Source: Methanoculleus sp. UBA303 (GTDB lineage Archaea; Halobacteriota; Methanomicrobia; Methanomicrobiales; Methanoculleaceae). Taken from it: a DNA stretch of 64,000 nt. The notes under the pieces were generated by a model. The model ran no database searches. It worked only from the letters and a program-made list of their open reading frames with translations, and had not been told where the DNA came from. The stretch lies in contig DANY01000043.1 in NCBI GenBank assembly GCA_002501655.1, forward strand, positions 1 through 64,000. The letters run 5' to 3'. This document shows positions 34,850 to 43,085 of the stretch, one piece after another. Position 1 is the first letter of the stretch, and every line of letters begins with the position of its first letter. The position numbers and the translations under genes are program-made.

Positions 34850-35673
34850 CTTTCACAGCTGGCTTTACAATTTAGTCGACTTATAGTTATCGAAAGTGCA
34901 TTGAACTTTTAATGTTTCAATATTGATATTTAAACGTCAGGAGTCCCTGTTATCAGGATACCCACGTTTTTATTCGGTACACCGCGCATTATGCGTGACA
35001 GTGGCGACAGGGGCGCGACCTGCCGCGGCCTAATGCTGACGCAGTCTCTCTGTCATTTAGGCAAGTCTATACAGAACAATGTGGTAGTCCGGTTAGAGAG
35101 CAGATATCCCGGGGTCCTGTGGTATTTCTGGCCTGAGTTTAAATCCCATGGGGCACGTCTGTTTTCTGTACTATCGAGAATTTCGAATAACCTTCTCTTT
35201 TTCAAGGTACTTTATAGTCTCCGATCAATCTTTTCTCATGAGTAGAGCCCATCAAATCAGAGGGGGATCATAATTTGACGACATGCCTCTCGGCATGGCT
35301 GCCCCTGTTACTCTATCAAGTTGCTCTTTCTGGCTCTCTACCCTTTTCCCGCTCTCTTCCCTCATTTTGAAGGTGCCGTCTTGGCACTCGACCAAACCGA
35401 GGTCCGCCGCAAGAAATGGTTGCTCCGCTCATTTTGCCGGACCTCTCTGTTCTTTCGAGCGTTGCCGCTCAGATCAGCGCACTCAGTACACTCGGGTTCT
35501 CGATCCCTGCCCTACACCCGACCGGACACACAGACGCTGACATGGGTGGTGACGTTGAAAGGCGAGCTGGAGGGCAATGTCCTCCAGGGAGGGCTCGTCG
35601 TCGATGCACGGGCAGGAGAAGTGCTGGTGGTGAGCCCATACCTCTAAATCACTCCTTTTCCTAAGTGGGAACA
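34850..35673. other. AT-rich intergenic region with gene remnants
   Basis: The left part (34850-34980) holds the AT-rich promoter region of the kinase operon. From about 35280 to 35647 on the plus strand protein-like scraps appear, the clearest being TWVVTLKGELEGNVLQGGLV and VDARAGEVLVVSPYL just before a stop at 35645-35647. These read as the C-terminal end of a PepSY-like secreted protein, with its N-terminal half scrambled. No intact gene is seen. Confidence 0.35.
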
Positions 35674-36417
35674 ATGCACTCGATGATGTGGGTATGGGCT
35701 AGTCTTTGCGCCGTTCTCGTCCTTGCTGCGGCGAACCTCACCCTGCTCGCCGCCTTCCCACCGGAGCAGGGACACGTGCAGGAACCGCTCAAGCGGGCGG
35801 ACTGGGTACTGCCGTTCGGGCCGGGGTTCGAGTACCCCGGCCCCTACGAAAGCCCGATCCTCACCTACGACGCCGATAACGAGACCTGGCACCTGCGGAA
35901 CGCTACCTCCTACAACCAGGCAATCAACCTCGGCGAACGCTACAGCCTCGACCCGACTCACCCGGAGGATATCCGGTACACCCCTGATATCACAATCGAG
36001 GGCGACTAAATCAGCCTCGACTTCTTCATCCGGAACCTTGCGGGCGAAGACTGCGCCCGCGCCGATCTTGCCGTGACGACGGGGACCGAAAGCCTGAACG
36101 CCACCACTGGGTCCCCGGAGGGGGACATCCTCCCCGGCATCGCGACGACGCTGCCCATCGATAACCTCGCCGCCGGTGAGTGGCGGGAGGTGCGGGTGAC
36201 AGCAGATCTTCCAAGACCTGGGCTGGAGGAACTCCTCTACCTGACGATAAGTCTTGCCGCCCCGTACGCCTTCACAACCCCGAACGGCGCGCCGGTCACC
36301 TTTGACTTCCGGCGGGTGAGCGTCGTCGAGTCCGGTGCCACCCCCACCGGCGGGGGCGGGATCGACCCCGGCTACAACAGGGCCCGTCTTCCTCGTGCGT
36401 CGGCGGCTTTATCGTAG
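35674..36417 (+). pseudogene. exported protein gene interrupted by in-frame TAA
   Basis: One frame runs from ATG 35674 to a stop at 36415-36417 with a single TAA at 36007-36009. The first part has a signal-anchor (MWVWASLCAVLVLAAANL) and mature segments WVLPFGPGFEYPGPYES and NETWHLRNATSYNQAI. After the TAA the frame continues sensibly as ISLDFFIRNLAGEDCARADL and LLYLTISLAAPYAFTTPNG. I infer a nonsense mutation in a gene for an exported beta-rich protein of unknown function. The 111-residue N-terminal part may still be made. Confidence 0.6.
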
Positions 36418-36539
36418 CGGGGAGAGATGCACCCGAACTGGTCCCGCCGCCGACCCTCCGGGCGGGGTGACGGGGAAACAGCACACCCTTTTTACGAAAC
36501 CCGGGGTTCCGGAACGCTTTTCTTTCCCGACAAAAGAAT

Positions 36540-36971
36540 ACCTGATCGTCTCGGGCCAGGCCCGCTGACGGAGAGATTTCGAAATATAGAAGAAACTGCG
36601 CTCGACCGGGGCGACATCGCTGCTCTCTCCTCCGACGTCCGGGTCGCAATCCTCAAAGCGCTTGATTCCCGGCCCATGACGACGAGCGAGCTCGCCGACG
36701 GGCTCGGTCTTGGCCGGTCGACCGTTCGCGAGCACCTCGCCGTCCTTACCGATGCGGACCTGGTGACGCACGGAAATGGCGAGGTTACACCCTGACAAAG
36801 AGAGCCCAGCGGATCCTTCATCCCAGAAAGGACCACCGGAACACCTTCCTCCGCGGTTTTGCCGTCTAGGGGGGAAGCGTCGTCCGAGATCCCCATCTCC
36901 TCTACGCGGGAGAGGCGCTCCTCGGCGTGACGCTCGTGCTCTGGTACCTCGCGGTGCGGTGCCGGTGGTGA
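36540..36971 (+). pseudogene. winged-helix transcriptional regulator, frameshifted
   Basis: The plus strand encodes an ArsR-like winged helix: GDIAALSSDVRVAILKALDS, MTTSELADGLGLGRSTVREH, LAVLTDADLVTHGNGEV, then a stop at 36793-36795. In the next frame the protein continues as TKRAQRILHPRKDHRNTFLR, meets a TAG at 36867-36869, and goes on with a membrane-like tail (EALLGVTLVLWYLAVRC) to a TGA at 36969-36971. The intact family has such a C-terminal membrane segment. No good start codon lies close to the domain, so the gene is degenerate at several points. Confidence 0.65.
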
Positions 36972-36989
36972 CGGTCGGGTTTCCCCTGC

Positions 36990-37388
36990 TCACTCCCCGC
37001 TCCCGAACAACCCCCGGAACTGCTCCGCAAGGTCCATCGCCGCCGCCTCCTTGGGCACGACCCAAGTGTAGTCCTCGTGCTCCGGACTGAGGCTGACCTC
37101 GGTCCTGTCGGCATCGCAGGCCATGACCAGATAGGCGATCCTCTTCGTTGGAAGGTCGAGTTCTCCGGCGCCCGCGACGTGCCTGAGGGTGACCCGCATC
37201 CCGGTCTCTTCCCGGGCCTCCCTCCTGAGGGCACGGTCGAAGGTCTCCCCGGGGTCGAGCGTCCCTCCGGGAAGGTCCCACTTTCCCGGGTTGATGGGGT
37301 CGTCGGCGGCACGCTTCAGGAGGAGGACCTTCCCTGTGCCGTCCTGGATGAGCGCCGAGACGGCGAGGTAGAACGGTCTTTCCGGCAT
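36990..37388 (-). CDS. Nudix hydrolase
   Basis: A 132-residue Nudix protein. The complete Nudix box is GGTLDPGETFDRALRREARE followed by ETGMRV (GX5EX7REUXEEXGU), on a fold starting FYLAVSALIQDGTGKVLLLK. The KWDLPGG lead-in and ARPYLVM-like strand (IAYLVMACDADRTEVSLSPE) resemble the MutT/ADP-ribose group. It hydrolyses a nucleoside diphosphate linked to another moiety; the substrate cannot be assigned. ATG 37386-37388 is the family-like start, with a TATA-like GGTATTTTTGCC about 30 nt upstream. Confidence 0.9.
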   Translation of the reverse strand: MPERPFYLAVSALIQDGTGKVLLLKRAADDPINPGKWDLPGGTLDPGETFDRALRREAREETGMRVTLRHVAGAGELDLPTKRIAYLVMACDADRTEVSLSPEHEDYTWVVPKEAAAMDLAEQFRGLFGSGE

Positions 37389-37491
37389 ACGGCAAGATAG
37401 ATCCCTACCGGCAAAAATACCTCCCCCACGGCAGAACCGTAAAGAGTCATCAGAACCCACACTTGTGGGTCAAGAGGGAGCGCTTCTATTC

Positions 37492-38424
37492 ATGAGTGGG
37501 ATGGCCACGGATTTTCTGGTAGTTGCAGACCAGATCTTCATCTTGGTGCTGTTGATCGCCGCTGGCTACGTCGCCGTCTCCACAAAGATCATGGATCCCC
37601 GGGCCACCCGGGGGCTCTCCGGACTCCTCATCAACATCACCATCCCGGCGTTGATCGTCGCATCCATGCAGGTGCCCTTCACCCCCGCACGCCTCGCCGG
37701 CGCCGAGACCCTGCTCCTCGCAACCGGGGTTTTCTATGTCTTCTCGTTCGCCGTTGCCTGGGCGGTCTCGAAAGCCATGCGGGTCCCGCCTGCAAAGGAG
37801 GGTGTTCTCCAATTCGCGATCGTCTTCGGGAACGTGGGGTTCATGGGGTTCCCGGTCGCCCAGACGCTCTTCGGCGCCGACTCCCTCTTCTACGTCGCCA
37901 TCTTCAACCTCGTCTTCAACCTCCTCGCCTTCTCGGTCGGGATAGCGATGCTCACCGGAGGAGACAGGAAGGGATTCGATCCGTGGCTGCTTGCGAACCC
38001 CGGGATCGCGGCCTCCGTCGCCGGGTTCCTCCTCTTCCTCGGGTCGGTGGAGATCCCAAGCCCGTTCATCGACTCGATCGCCCTCCTCGGCGGGGTGACC
38101 ACGCCGCTTGCGATGATCATCGTCGGGGCGATGCTCGCGACGTTCCCGGCACGTGAAATGATCGGGAACTGGCGGGTCTGGGCGGCAAGCGCCGTCCTCC
38201 TCCTCGCGGTCCCGGTGGCCTACCGCTACCTCTTCTCTCCGGTCTTCTCAGACCCCCTCATCAACGGCGTCATGATCACGATGGCCGCGATGCCGGCCGC
38301 CGCAAACACCGTTATCTTCGCGGAGCAGTACGGCGCCGACTCCCGCCTCGCGTCGCAGATCGTCTTCGTCTCGACGATCGGGTCGCTTGTTACGATTCCG
38401 CTGATGACGACGGTGCTGTTGTAG
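37492..38424 (+). CDS. auxin efflux carrier (AEC) family transporter
   Basis: A 310-residue permease with about ten membrane helices in two repeats of five. Typical segments are ILVLLIAAGYVAVSTKIMD at the N-terminus, LINITIPALIVASMQVPF, and FAIVFGNVGFMGFPVAQTLF, with the helix break (GNVGFMGFP) of this fold. The second half ends with AAMPAAANTVIFAEQYGAD and SIGSLVTIPLM-like residues. Prokaryotic members move carboxylates such as malate or malonate, or amino acids; the substrate here is unknown. It is divergent from the Nudix gene. Confidence 0.92.
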   Translation: MSGMATDFLVVADQIFILVLLIAAGYVAVSTKIMDPRATRGLSGLLINITIPALIVASMQVPFTPARLAGAETLLLATGVFYVFSFAVAWAVSKAMRVPPAKEGVLQFAIVFGNVGFMGFPVAQTLFGADSLFYVAIFNLVFNLLAFSVGIAMLTGGDRKGFDPWLLANPGIAASVAGFLLFLGSVEIPSPFIDSIALLGGVTTPLAMIIVGAMLATFPAREMIGNWRVWAASAVLLLAVPVAYRYLFSPVFSDPLINGVMITMAAMPAAANTVIFAEQYGADSRLASQIVFVSTIGSLVTIPLMTTVLL

Positions 38425-38672
38425 GGCGGGAGAACGCACGGACTGGTGGGAGGTCGACTCCAAACTGGCCTGTCCGGGCTCTTCGACCGGGCCGGATTCT
38501 CCACCGGGACCTGCACAGAGCCCGCACCCGGTGCGTAGAGGAGGAGCAGGGGCCGCGGTCGCGCCGATCAGCGCTTACCAACCGCTGCGGCGACCTTTAG
38601 CGGTCTCGATCGAGAGGTTCCGGCCTCCCATCGCCACCCTGCAGCGTTGGCCTCTTCCCGTCATTCCTTGTC
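38425..38672. other. intergenic region with an exported-protein remnant
   Basis: On the minus strand positions of about 38470-38580 resemble the 5' part of the gene at 39881: CTGCACAG, CCGCACCCGGTGC and GGAG blocks recur in the same order, and one frame reads VQVPVENPARSKSPDRP. I take it as a decayed partial duplicate. No intact gene is present. Confidence 0.3.
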
Positions 38673-39098
38673 TTAATCGAGCAATCGCCTGATCTGATCC
38701 ACTACCACGCTCGCCGATGCCACCACGTCGCGGGCATCGGCTTCTGAGTAAACGCAGCCATAATCCGCGCCTTCCCGCGTGCGCATGGCGAAGTTGAAGT
38801 CTTCGAGTATCGATGCCGGAAGAAGGCCTTCGTCAACGTAGAGAGCCTCTATGGCATACCTGAGGCACGAATGGCTCTTCTCATGGTATCCTCCAGAGAA
38901 GACAAGGGCGCGTAGGGCGTGAAACTGCGCATAGTAGCCCTGGATGATTGCCCACTTTATATTCTCCTCTGTGAGAGAATGCTCTGCAACAGCCAGATCC
39001 CGCTCCGCTTCCCGCAGTTCCTTTGCGACCAGTTCATGGTCGACCGGGATGCGGACAATCTTTCCCCGTTGCAGGCACTGTTCAAACCGATACTTCAT
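38673..39098 (-). CDS. HEPN domain protein of an MNT/HEPN pair
   Basis: A 141-residue helical HEPN protein: VAKELREAERDLAVAEHSL, WAIIQGYYAQFHALRALVFS and HSCLRYAIEALYVDEGLL are the conserved helices, and MRTREGADYGCVYSEADARD the C-terminal signature of the COG1895-like group. The RX4-6H ribonuclease motif of HepT-type toxins is not evident, so nuclease activity is doubtful. Its ATG overlaps the stop of the nucleotidyltransferase gene by 4 bp, the usual arrangement of this two-gene module. The role may be toxin-antitoxin or phage defence (inference from the family). Confidence 0.85.
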   Translation of the reverse strand: MKYRFEQCLQRGKIVRIPVDHELVAKELREAERDLAVAEHSLTEENIKWAIIQGYYAQFHALRALVFSGGYHEKSHSCLRYAIEALYVDEGLLPASILEDFNFAMRTREGADYGCVYSEADARDVVASASVVVDQIRRLLD

Positions 39099-39640
39099 CG
39101 TTCCTCCTCGATCAGGACCTTTCCCGCAAGAATCCGCTCGTAGAGAGCCGGATCGGTCGCCTTCAGGGACCGAAACTCTCCGGGCGTGAGGATGAGCGGC
39201 GATATCTCGCGGTCGAGCCCGGCCTCGACCACGGCGATGCTCTCTGCTGCAGCCCTTGCATCACCCGTCTCGATGAGGAGATCGATATCGCTCTCATGGG
39301 TATCGTCGCCGGTCGCCGTGCTCCCGAAGAGGATCACCCTCGTTACGTCGCCCCGCAGGCGAAGGATCAGCGGGTTGAGTTCGATGAGTGTGGCACAGAT
39401 CTTCACTTCGCGGAGGAGCGGGCTCTCCATCGCTGCCCGATAGACCACAAGGCGCCCACGCTCTTCGCGGTGCACCAGACCCGCCTCCGCCAGGCGGGTA
39501 AGCGTCTCACTGGCCGAACCCACTCCTATCCCGAGCAGCCGGGCGAGCTCGCGGACATAGTAGCCGTCGTGATAGTGCCTGCCCAGGAACCGGAGAATCG
39601 TGAACGAGGCTCCGGAGAGTATGTTCATATCATCGAACAT
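39095..39640 (-). CDS. HTH-MNT nucleotidyltransferase
   Basis: A 181-residue protein with an N-terminal winged helix (FTILRFLGRHYHDGYYVREL, GVGSASETLTRLAEAGLVHR) and a minimal nucleotidyltransferase domain with VILFGSTATGDDTHESDIDL (GSX10DXD, metal aspartates present) near residues 103-122. Such enzymes AMPylate the HEPN partner and neutralise it. The fused HTH would let the same protein autoregulate. ATG 39638-39640 lies inside a GAACATATGTTC palindrome; ATG 39626-39628 is an equally plausible start that would leave the palindrome in the promoter. Confidence 0.88.
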   Translation of the reverse strand: MFDDMNILSGASFTILRFLGRHYHDGYYVRELARLLGIGVGSASETLTRLAEAGLVHREERGRLVVYRAAMESPLLREVKICATLIELNPLILRLRGDVTRVILFGSTATGDDTHESDIDLLIETGDARAAAESIAVVEAGLDREISPLILTPGEFRSLKATDPALYERILAGKVLIEEER

Positions 39641-39658
39641 ATGTTCAGATTTTTGAAC
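39635..39658. promoter_or_regulatory. palindromic operator at the MNT/HEPN start
   Basis: GAACATATGTTC (39635-39646) is a perfect 12-bp palindrome, followed by a further TGAAC at 39654-39658, giving repeated GTTC/GAAC half-sites around the start of the HTH-MNT gene. This is the expected place for autorepression by the HTH domain. Confidence 0.5.
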
Positions 39659-39880
39659 GATTGCCTATGTTAACCTGCCGGTGCGACCCTCAGGTCCGCG
39701 GGAACTTACCTGCACAGCAGTCACACCCCTGCCCGTCAACGGGGGACCAACCCGCTCACGCAGGCAATAAGCCCCCTGGCCCGGGTGATTTTCCGACCCG
39801 ACAAAGGTCATCCGGGTCCGGTGAACCCCCAGGAAAGGGGCTGCCTGCCGGGGCGGCAGAGCCTCGCCGGGCTGGGTTCT

Positions 39881-40342
39881 TCAGCTGTTACGGGGCTCGG
39901 TTCCTTCGGTTGCCTCAACCAGGTAATACCCGAGTCTCCTGAGCAGGTCATCCTGCTCTCCTTGCGAAAGCGTTGACTCCCCGGCGTAGATCTCTCTGAT
40001 CTCTGTAACAAACCGGGTCTTCTCTTCCTCTGAAAGATTCGTGGCGGAATCCCCGATAAAAGCCCAATCCTCTTCAGTTGGTTCGCATTTCTCTGGTTCA
40101 ATGTCCCTCCAGGACGAGGGAATCGGGACGCCCTGCGGCGATTCCAGGTCTCCAGTTATCACGATGACGGTCATCTTTCCGGCCTGCCCGGGCTCTTTGG
40201 CTGGGGTTTGGTCGGGGTCCGGGGTCGATATCTCTACCGAGCCCTGCACAGCGGCCGCACCCGGTGCATGGAGGAGCAGCAGGCCCACGAGCAGCGCCGC
40301 CAGGAGCGGGAGGAGGAACCATGTTGCCGCTCTTCTTTTCAT
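39881..40342 (-). CDS. exported protein, function unknown
   Basis: A 153-residue protein with a strong signal peptide (FLLPLLAALLVGLLLLHAPG AAA region) and a mostly hydrophilic mature part: VEISTPDPDQTPAKEPGQAG, MTVIVITGDLESPQGVPIP, and a helical end LSEEEKTRFVTEIREIYAG. The C-terminal residues resemble an EF-hand-like or helical bundle segment but no calcium motif is clear. No family is recognised. It lies 62 bp downstream of the small membrane protein gene at 40405 and may share repeated promoter 4. Confidence 0.65.
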   Translation of the reverse strand: MKRRAATWFLLPLLAALLVGLLLLHAPGAAAVQGSVEISTPDPDQTPAKEPGQAGKMTVIVITGDLESPQGVPIPSSWRDIEPEKCEPTEEDWAFIGDSATNLSEEEKTRFVTEIREIYAGESTLSQGEQDDLLRRLGYYLVEATEGTEPRNS

Positions 40343-40404
40343 CTTACCTCCCTCCTCAGATCGTACTCATCCTGCATCATAGACCGTCTTTCCCCCGCAC
40401 ACGA

Positions 40405-40704
40405 TCACGGCAGCGGGTGTCCGTAATAGGTCATCAGGAAACCCCCAACAGCGGTAAGAACTGTCACTGTGGTCCCGTAGAGACGTACAGCGCCAGGACT
40501 GGCATTGGCAGCAACTTTGATGAAAAATCGTGAGGACAGGACCAGGAGAACTACGGGAACGGAGGCCAGCCCGGCCAATATCGATGATACCAGGTGTGCC
40601 GGACCTATATACCCCGGATACCAGAGCAGCGCGGTGTACCGGATGGCCGTAGCGACTATAAAAAGCACCAAAAAAATGAGAAACAATCCGATTTTTCTTT
40701 TCAT
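40405..40704 (-). CDS. small three-helix membrane protein
   Basis: A 99-residue protein with three predicted membrane helices: IGLFLIFLVLFIVATAI, LVSSILAGLASVPVVLLVLS and TTVTVLTAVGGFLMTYYG. The N-terminus MKRKIG is positively charged, so it faces the cytoplasm. No known family. Repeated promoter 4 lies upstream (TATA 40835-40844), with an IS605-type right-end hairpin lodged in the leader between promoter and gene. Confidence 0.65.
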   Translation of the reverse strand: MKRKIGLFLIFLVLFIVATAIRYTALLWYPGYIGPAHLVSSILAGLASVPVVLLVLSSRFFIKVAANASPGAVRLYGTTVTVLTAVGGFLMTYYGHPLP

Positions 40705-40724
40705 CTCTTCTGCCTCCTAGTTTG

Positions 40725-40764
40725 GTGAACTACCCCAGCCTGAAGACCGGGAGACTTTCCGTTC
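40725..40764 (-). repeat. solo IS605-type right-end hairpin
   Basis: On the minus strand GGAAAGTCTCCCGGTCTTC and GGCTGGGGTAGTTCAC form an imperfect stem-loop that ends with the canonical GGGGTAGTTCAC. No transposase is adjacent. It sits between repeated promoter 4 and the gene at 40704, so it would be transcribed in that leader. Confidence 0.55.
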
Positions 40765-40817
40765 CGCCCCCGCAAGTTAGCAAGTTAAAGTGCTCGGGGA
40801 AACGAGCGGCATAGAGT

Positions 40818-40875
40818 GAGGAGTCAACGTTCTCCTATAAATCCTTTGTGATACGCATCTACGTATCGGACCTGC
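40818..40875 (-). promoter_or_regulatory. repeated envelope promoter, copy 4
   Basis: On the minus strand: CAGGTCCGATACGTAGATGC, GTATCACAAAGG, ATTTATAGG (TATA 40835-40844) and ACGTTGAC. The BRE is slightly different from copies 1-3 but the upstream and downstream boxes are kept. Confidence 0.83.
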
Positions 40876-41030
40876 TACATCAACTCCTGACCGGAACCGA
40901 CCGCCACGAACCCGGTACCGGGGAACCGGAAAACTATCCACGATACAGGCAGCCCTTAAGATATCCCCGTACTGCCACTCCCGGTCGCACCAATCAATCC
41001 GGGCTCACCCCGCAGACGGGCCGTCAGTTT

Positions 41031-41603
41031 TCAGTCCACTCCCCCGGGTGCACGCCGCCGTTCCCAGAGATAGAGGACGGGAAATGATGCGATACCGACA
41101 AGCACGATTGCCTGGAGGAGAGGAAGAGCGGGATACCCCAGCACCAGGTAGCGCAGAAGGAGAATCGCGGAGGCTATGACGTAGAAGACGACCGATCGTG
41201 CTAAAGTGATGCGGCGCTCGCCGCCGTCGATGAAGACAATCCGCGCCAGGAGTATGCCGAGGACGACAAGAACAGGGAACCAGAAGGCCTGGCTGATAGA
41301 GGATGCAAGGGACGCGTAGAGATAAATCAGGAGGATTACAGCGATGAGAACGGCATCGACCGCTTTTTCGACGAACCTTCTCTGCTTCTTTTCCCCTTCT
41401 CCGTATTCCCCCGACCGGAGGACATGGCGGAGGATACTCGCGGGGTTTGGGTCATCCAGGTTTTCCTTTCGCCTGTACCACACCATGATGAGAAAGTGCG
41501 CCACAGTTGGTACCAACGCCAGGGGAAATATGTAGGAGAGCGGTACCGGGAGGTAGTCGTTCATGATGAGAATGCTGATGGTGATAAATGATATCGAGGT
41601 CAT
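41031..41603 (-). CDS. multi-helix membrane protein, function unknown
   Basis: A 190-residue protein with about six hydrophobic segments (ISFITISILIMNDYLP, LSYIFPLALVPTVAHFLIMV, AVLIAVILLIYLYASLASS, FWFPVLVVLGILLARIVFI, and two more) and a charged loop after the second (YRRKENLDDPNPASILRHVL). No family recognised. ATG 41601-41603 has AGAGGGA about 8 nt upstream. A 10-bp GC hairpin lies 17 bp before the start. It has no copy of the repeated promoter directly upstream. Confidence 0.6.
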   Translation of the reverse strand: MTSISFITISILIMNDYLPVPLSYIFPLALVPTVAHFLIMVWYRRKENLDDPNPASILRHVLRSGEYGEGEKKQRRFVEKAVDAVLIAVILLIYLYASLASSISQAFWFPVLVVLGILLARIVFIDGGERRITLARSVVFYVIASAILLLRYLVLGYPALPLLQAIVLVGIASFPVLYLWERRRAPGGVD

Positions 41604-41619
41604 CCCAAAATCCCTCTGT

Positions 41620-41642
41620 CGGGAGGGGGACACCCCCTCCCG
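41620..41642. other. GC-rich perfect hairpin
   Basis: CGGGAGGGGG, ACA and CCCCCTCCCG give a perfect 10-bp stem just upstream of the membrane protein gene at 41603. It may be a transcription stop for the upstream operon or a leader structure. Confidence 0.4.
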
Positions 41643-41737
41643 GTCCCTCCCCCGCGTTGCGATACCCGGTGGGAAGCCGTGTCAGTGATTTGGCGCTAAG
41701 ATCCGGCCCAATTCTCTGGGAATTTGCGTAAGAATGC

Positions 41738-41854
41738 TCAGAATCGTGGGGATATTAGATCATCGAACACTTTTGGGACGACCTCATCCAATAGGTTGCC
41801 CCAATTGAGCGCCAGAATTCCTCTTTGACGATAGAATCGATCTTCATCAGAGCC
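41738..41854 (-). pseudogene. coding scrap behind the exported-protein gene
   Basis: The minus strand reads SDEDRFYRQRGILALNWGNL and LDEVVPKVFDDLISPRF to a stop at 41738. The composition is protein-like, yet there is no start and it overlaps the last codons of the gene at 41847. I do not recognise it. Probably the tail of a lost gene. Confidence 0.25.
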
Positions 41855-42581
41855 TGAACCCCCCTGCAATAACCTGGTATTCAGCCGGAACCGGGATGAA
41901 CCCAGACTCTGTGCCTGGCACGGTCGCATTCACCGTCGTTGTCCAGGTATTCTCCGCAATAAACCGCCTCATACCCCCCTCTCCCCGATACTCAAGGCTG
42001 AACGAGACCGGGGCTGTTTCTCCCGGCGACGGGAAGAAGCCGTCGAGGAAGACGACCGTGGTGTAGGTGCCGTTTGGTAACCGGCAGAATTCATCGAGAC
42101 TCGTGTTTTCGGGCATCGCGAGCACGGGCACGAGCAGCCGCGGCTCCCTTTTCATCTCCCATGCAGTCAGGTTGGTAGGCCGCAAGTGCAGGGGCACCCG
42201 CCGCAGTTCGTCTTCCGTCTGCCACTCATCAAACGATACGGAGATGTCCGGCGCGTAGCCGTCCGTCGTCGTGAATGCCAGCATCTTCCCGTAGGGTGTC
42301 TCCCGCACCGCCGCCCGCCACCCGAAGACTCGCTGGCTGGAGAACACTTCCTCCGAGATCACCGGTTCGCCTTCTGCATTCGCAGGGATAGGAACCATGA
42401 CCGTGGCGGTGCCGTTCACGGCAAGACCGGATAGATCGGTGATCTCGATCACGTAGGAGTTGCCCGGCAGGATGGTCTCGGTGAACGCGGGAGCAAAGAG
42501 GAAGATCGCCACGACGAGGATGCAGACCGCGACGAGCACGGCCAGTATAGTTTTCCGGGTTCTCTTACGTTGTTCGTCCAT
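41847..42581 (-). CDS. TM-anchored exported protein, family of two
   Basis: A 244-residue protein anchored by one N-terminal helix (TILAVLVAVCILVVAIFLFA) after MDEQRKRTRK. The outer part is beta-rich: YVIEITDLSGLAVNGTATVM, VPIPANAEGEPVISEEVFSS, WRAAVRETPYGKMLAFTTTD and FIPVPAEYQVIAGG. It is a close paralogue of the frameshifted gene at 43663-44348. Function unknown; the opening resembles a periplasmic-binding or Ig-like domain only vaguely. It closes a four-gene minus-strand operon behind repeated promoter 5 (30 bp from the next gene). Confidence 0.68.
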   Translation of the reverse strand: MDEQRKRTRKTILAVLVAVCILVVAIFLFAPAFTETILPGNSYVIEITDLSGLAVNGTATVMVPIPANAEGEPVISEEVFSSQRVFGWRAAVRETPYGKMLAFTTTDGYAPDISVSFDEWQTEDELRRVPLHLRPTNLTAWEMKREPRLLVPVLAMPENTSLDEFCRLPNGTYTTVVFLDGFFPSPGETAPVSFSLEYRGEGGMRRFIAENTWTTTVNATVPGTESGFIPVPAEYQVIAGGFRL

Positions 42582-42611
42582 CTTCTCACCAAAGGGGGGT
42601 CCGGTCGACGT

Positions 42612-43058
42612 TCATGGCCATGTCGTCAGGACCACGTAGTACGCACCCTCGTACTCCACGAGCGGGTACAGCCCCCTCTCCCCTTGGGGACCGTAGGCAT
42701 CGTGGAGCGCCTTGCTCTCCCGGTACGAGACGTTAGTTCCCCCGATGACGCGCTGATCCCGGTAGCCCCACTCCCACGCCGACGGGTTGCGCTCCTCGCC
42801 CCGGATGACTGCGTCGAGTGCGGGATGCCGTTCGAAGTCCCGCTCGGTCAGGGGGACGACCATGCTCTCTCCCGGCTCCGCTCTCTCCATGACGTAGAAC
42901 ATCGGCTGTCCGCCCGAGTTCTCGTAGGCGTAGACGATGAGGGCGTCGGCGAGCATGAAGCCGAGGACGACGGCGACAACGCCAACGAGGCCGCATGCGA
43001 GAACGAGCCCCGCTGTCTTGAGCCGGTTCCGGGATTTCGGATTCGTATCTTCTTCCAT
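42612..43058 (-). CDS. single-TM exported protein, HPALD family
   Basis: A 148-residue protein with one N-terminal membrane helix (GLVLACGLVGVVAVVLGFML) after a charged MEEDTNPKSRN. The outer domain has YENSGGQPMFYVMERAEPGE, VPLTERDFERHPALDAVIRG and a closing YPLVEYEGAYYVVLTTWP. It is closely similar to the protein at 61145 over its whole length and more distantly to those at 43086, 57027 and 61619. Function is unknown. It lies between family members in the operon behind repeated promoter 5. Confidence 0.72.
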   Translation of the reverse strand: MEEDTNPKSRNRLKTAGLVLACGLVGVVAVVLGFMLADALIVYAYENSGGQPMFYVMERAEPGESMVVPLTERDFERHPALDAVIRGEERNPSAWEWGYRDQRVIGGTNVSYRESKALHDAYGPQGERGLYPLVEYEGAYYVVLTTWP

Positions 43059-43085
43059 TCCAATAGCACCTGTTTTGACCCGACC

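Noticed and set aside
34991-35245. 84-codon plus-strand open frame in the AT-rich gap
   Set aside because: Its start has no ribosome-binding site and the sequence shows no domain; probably chance.
41620-41642. Intrinsic terminator
   Set aside because: No T run follows on either strand, and archaeal termination does not usually depend on GC hairpins; listed only as a hairpin.
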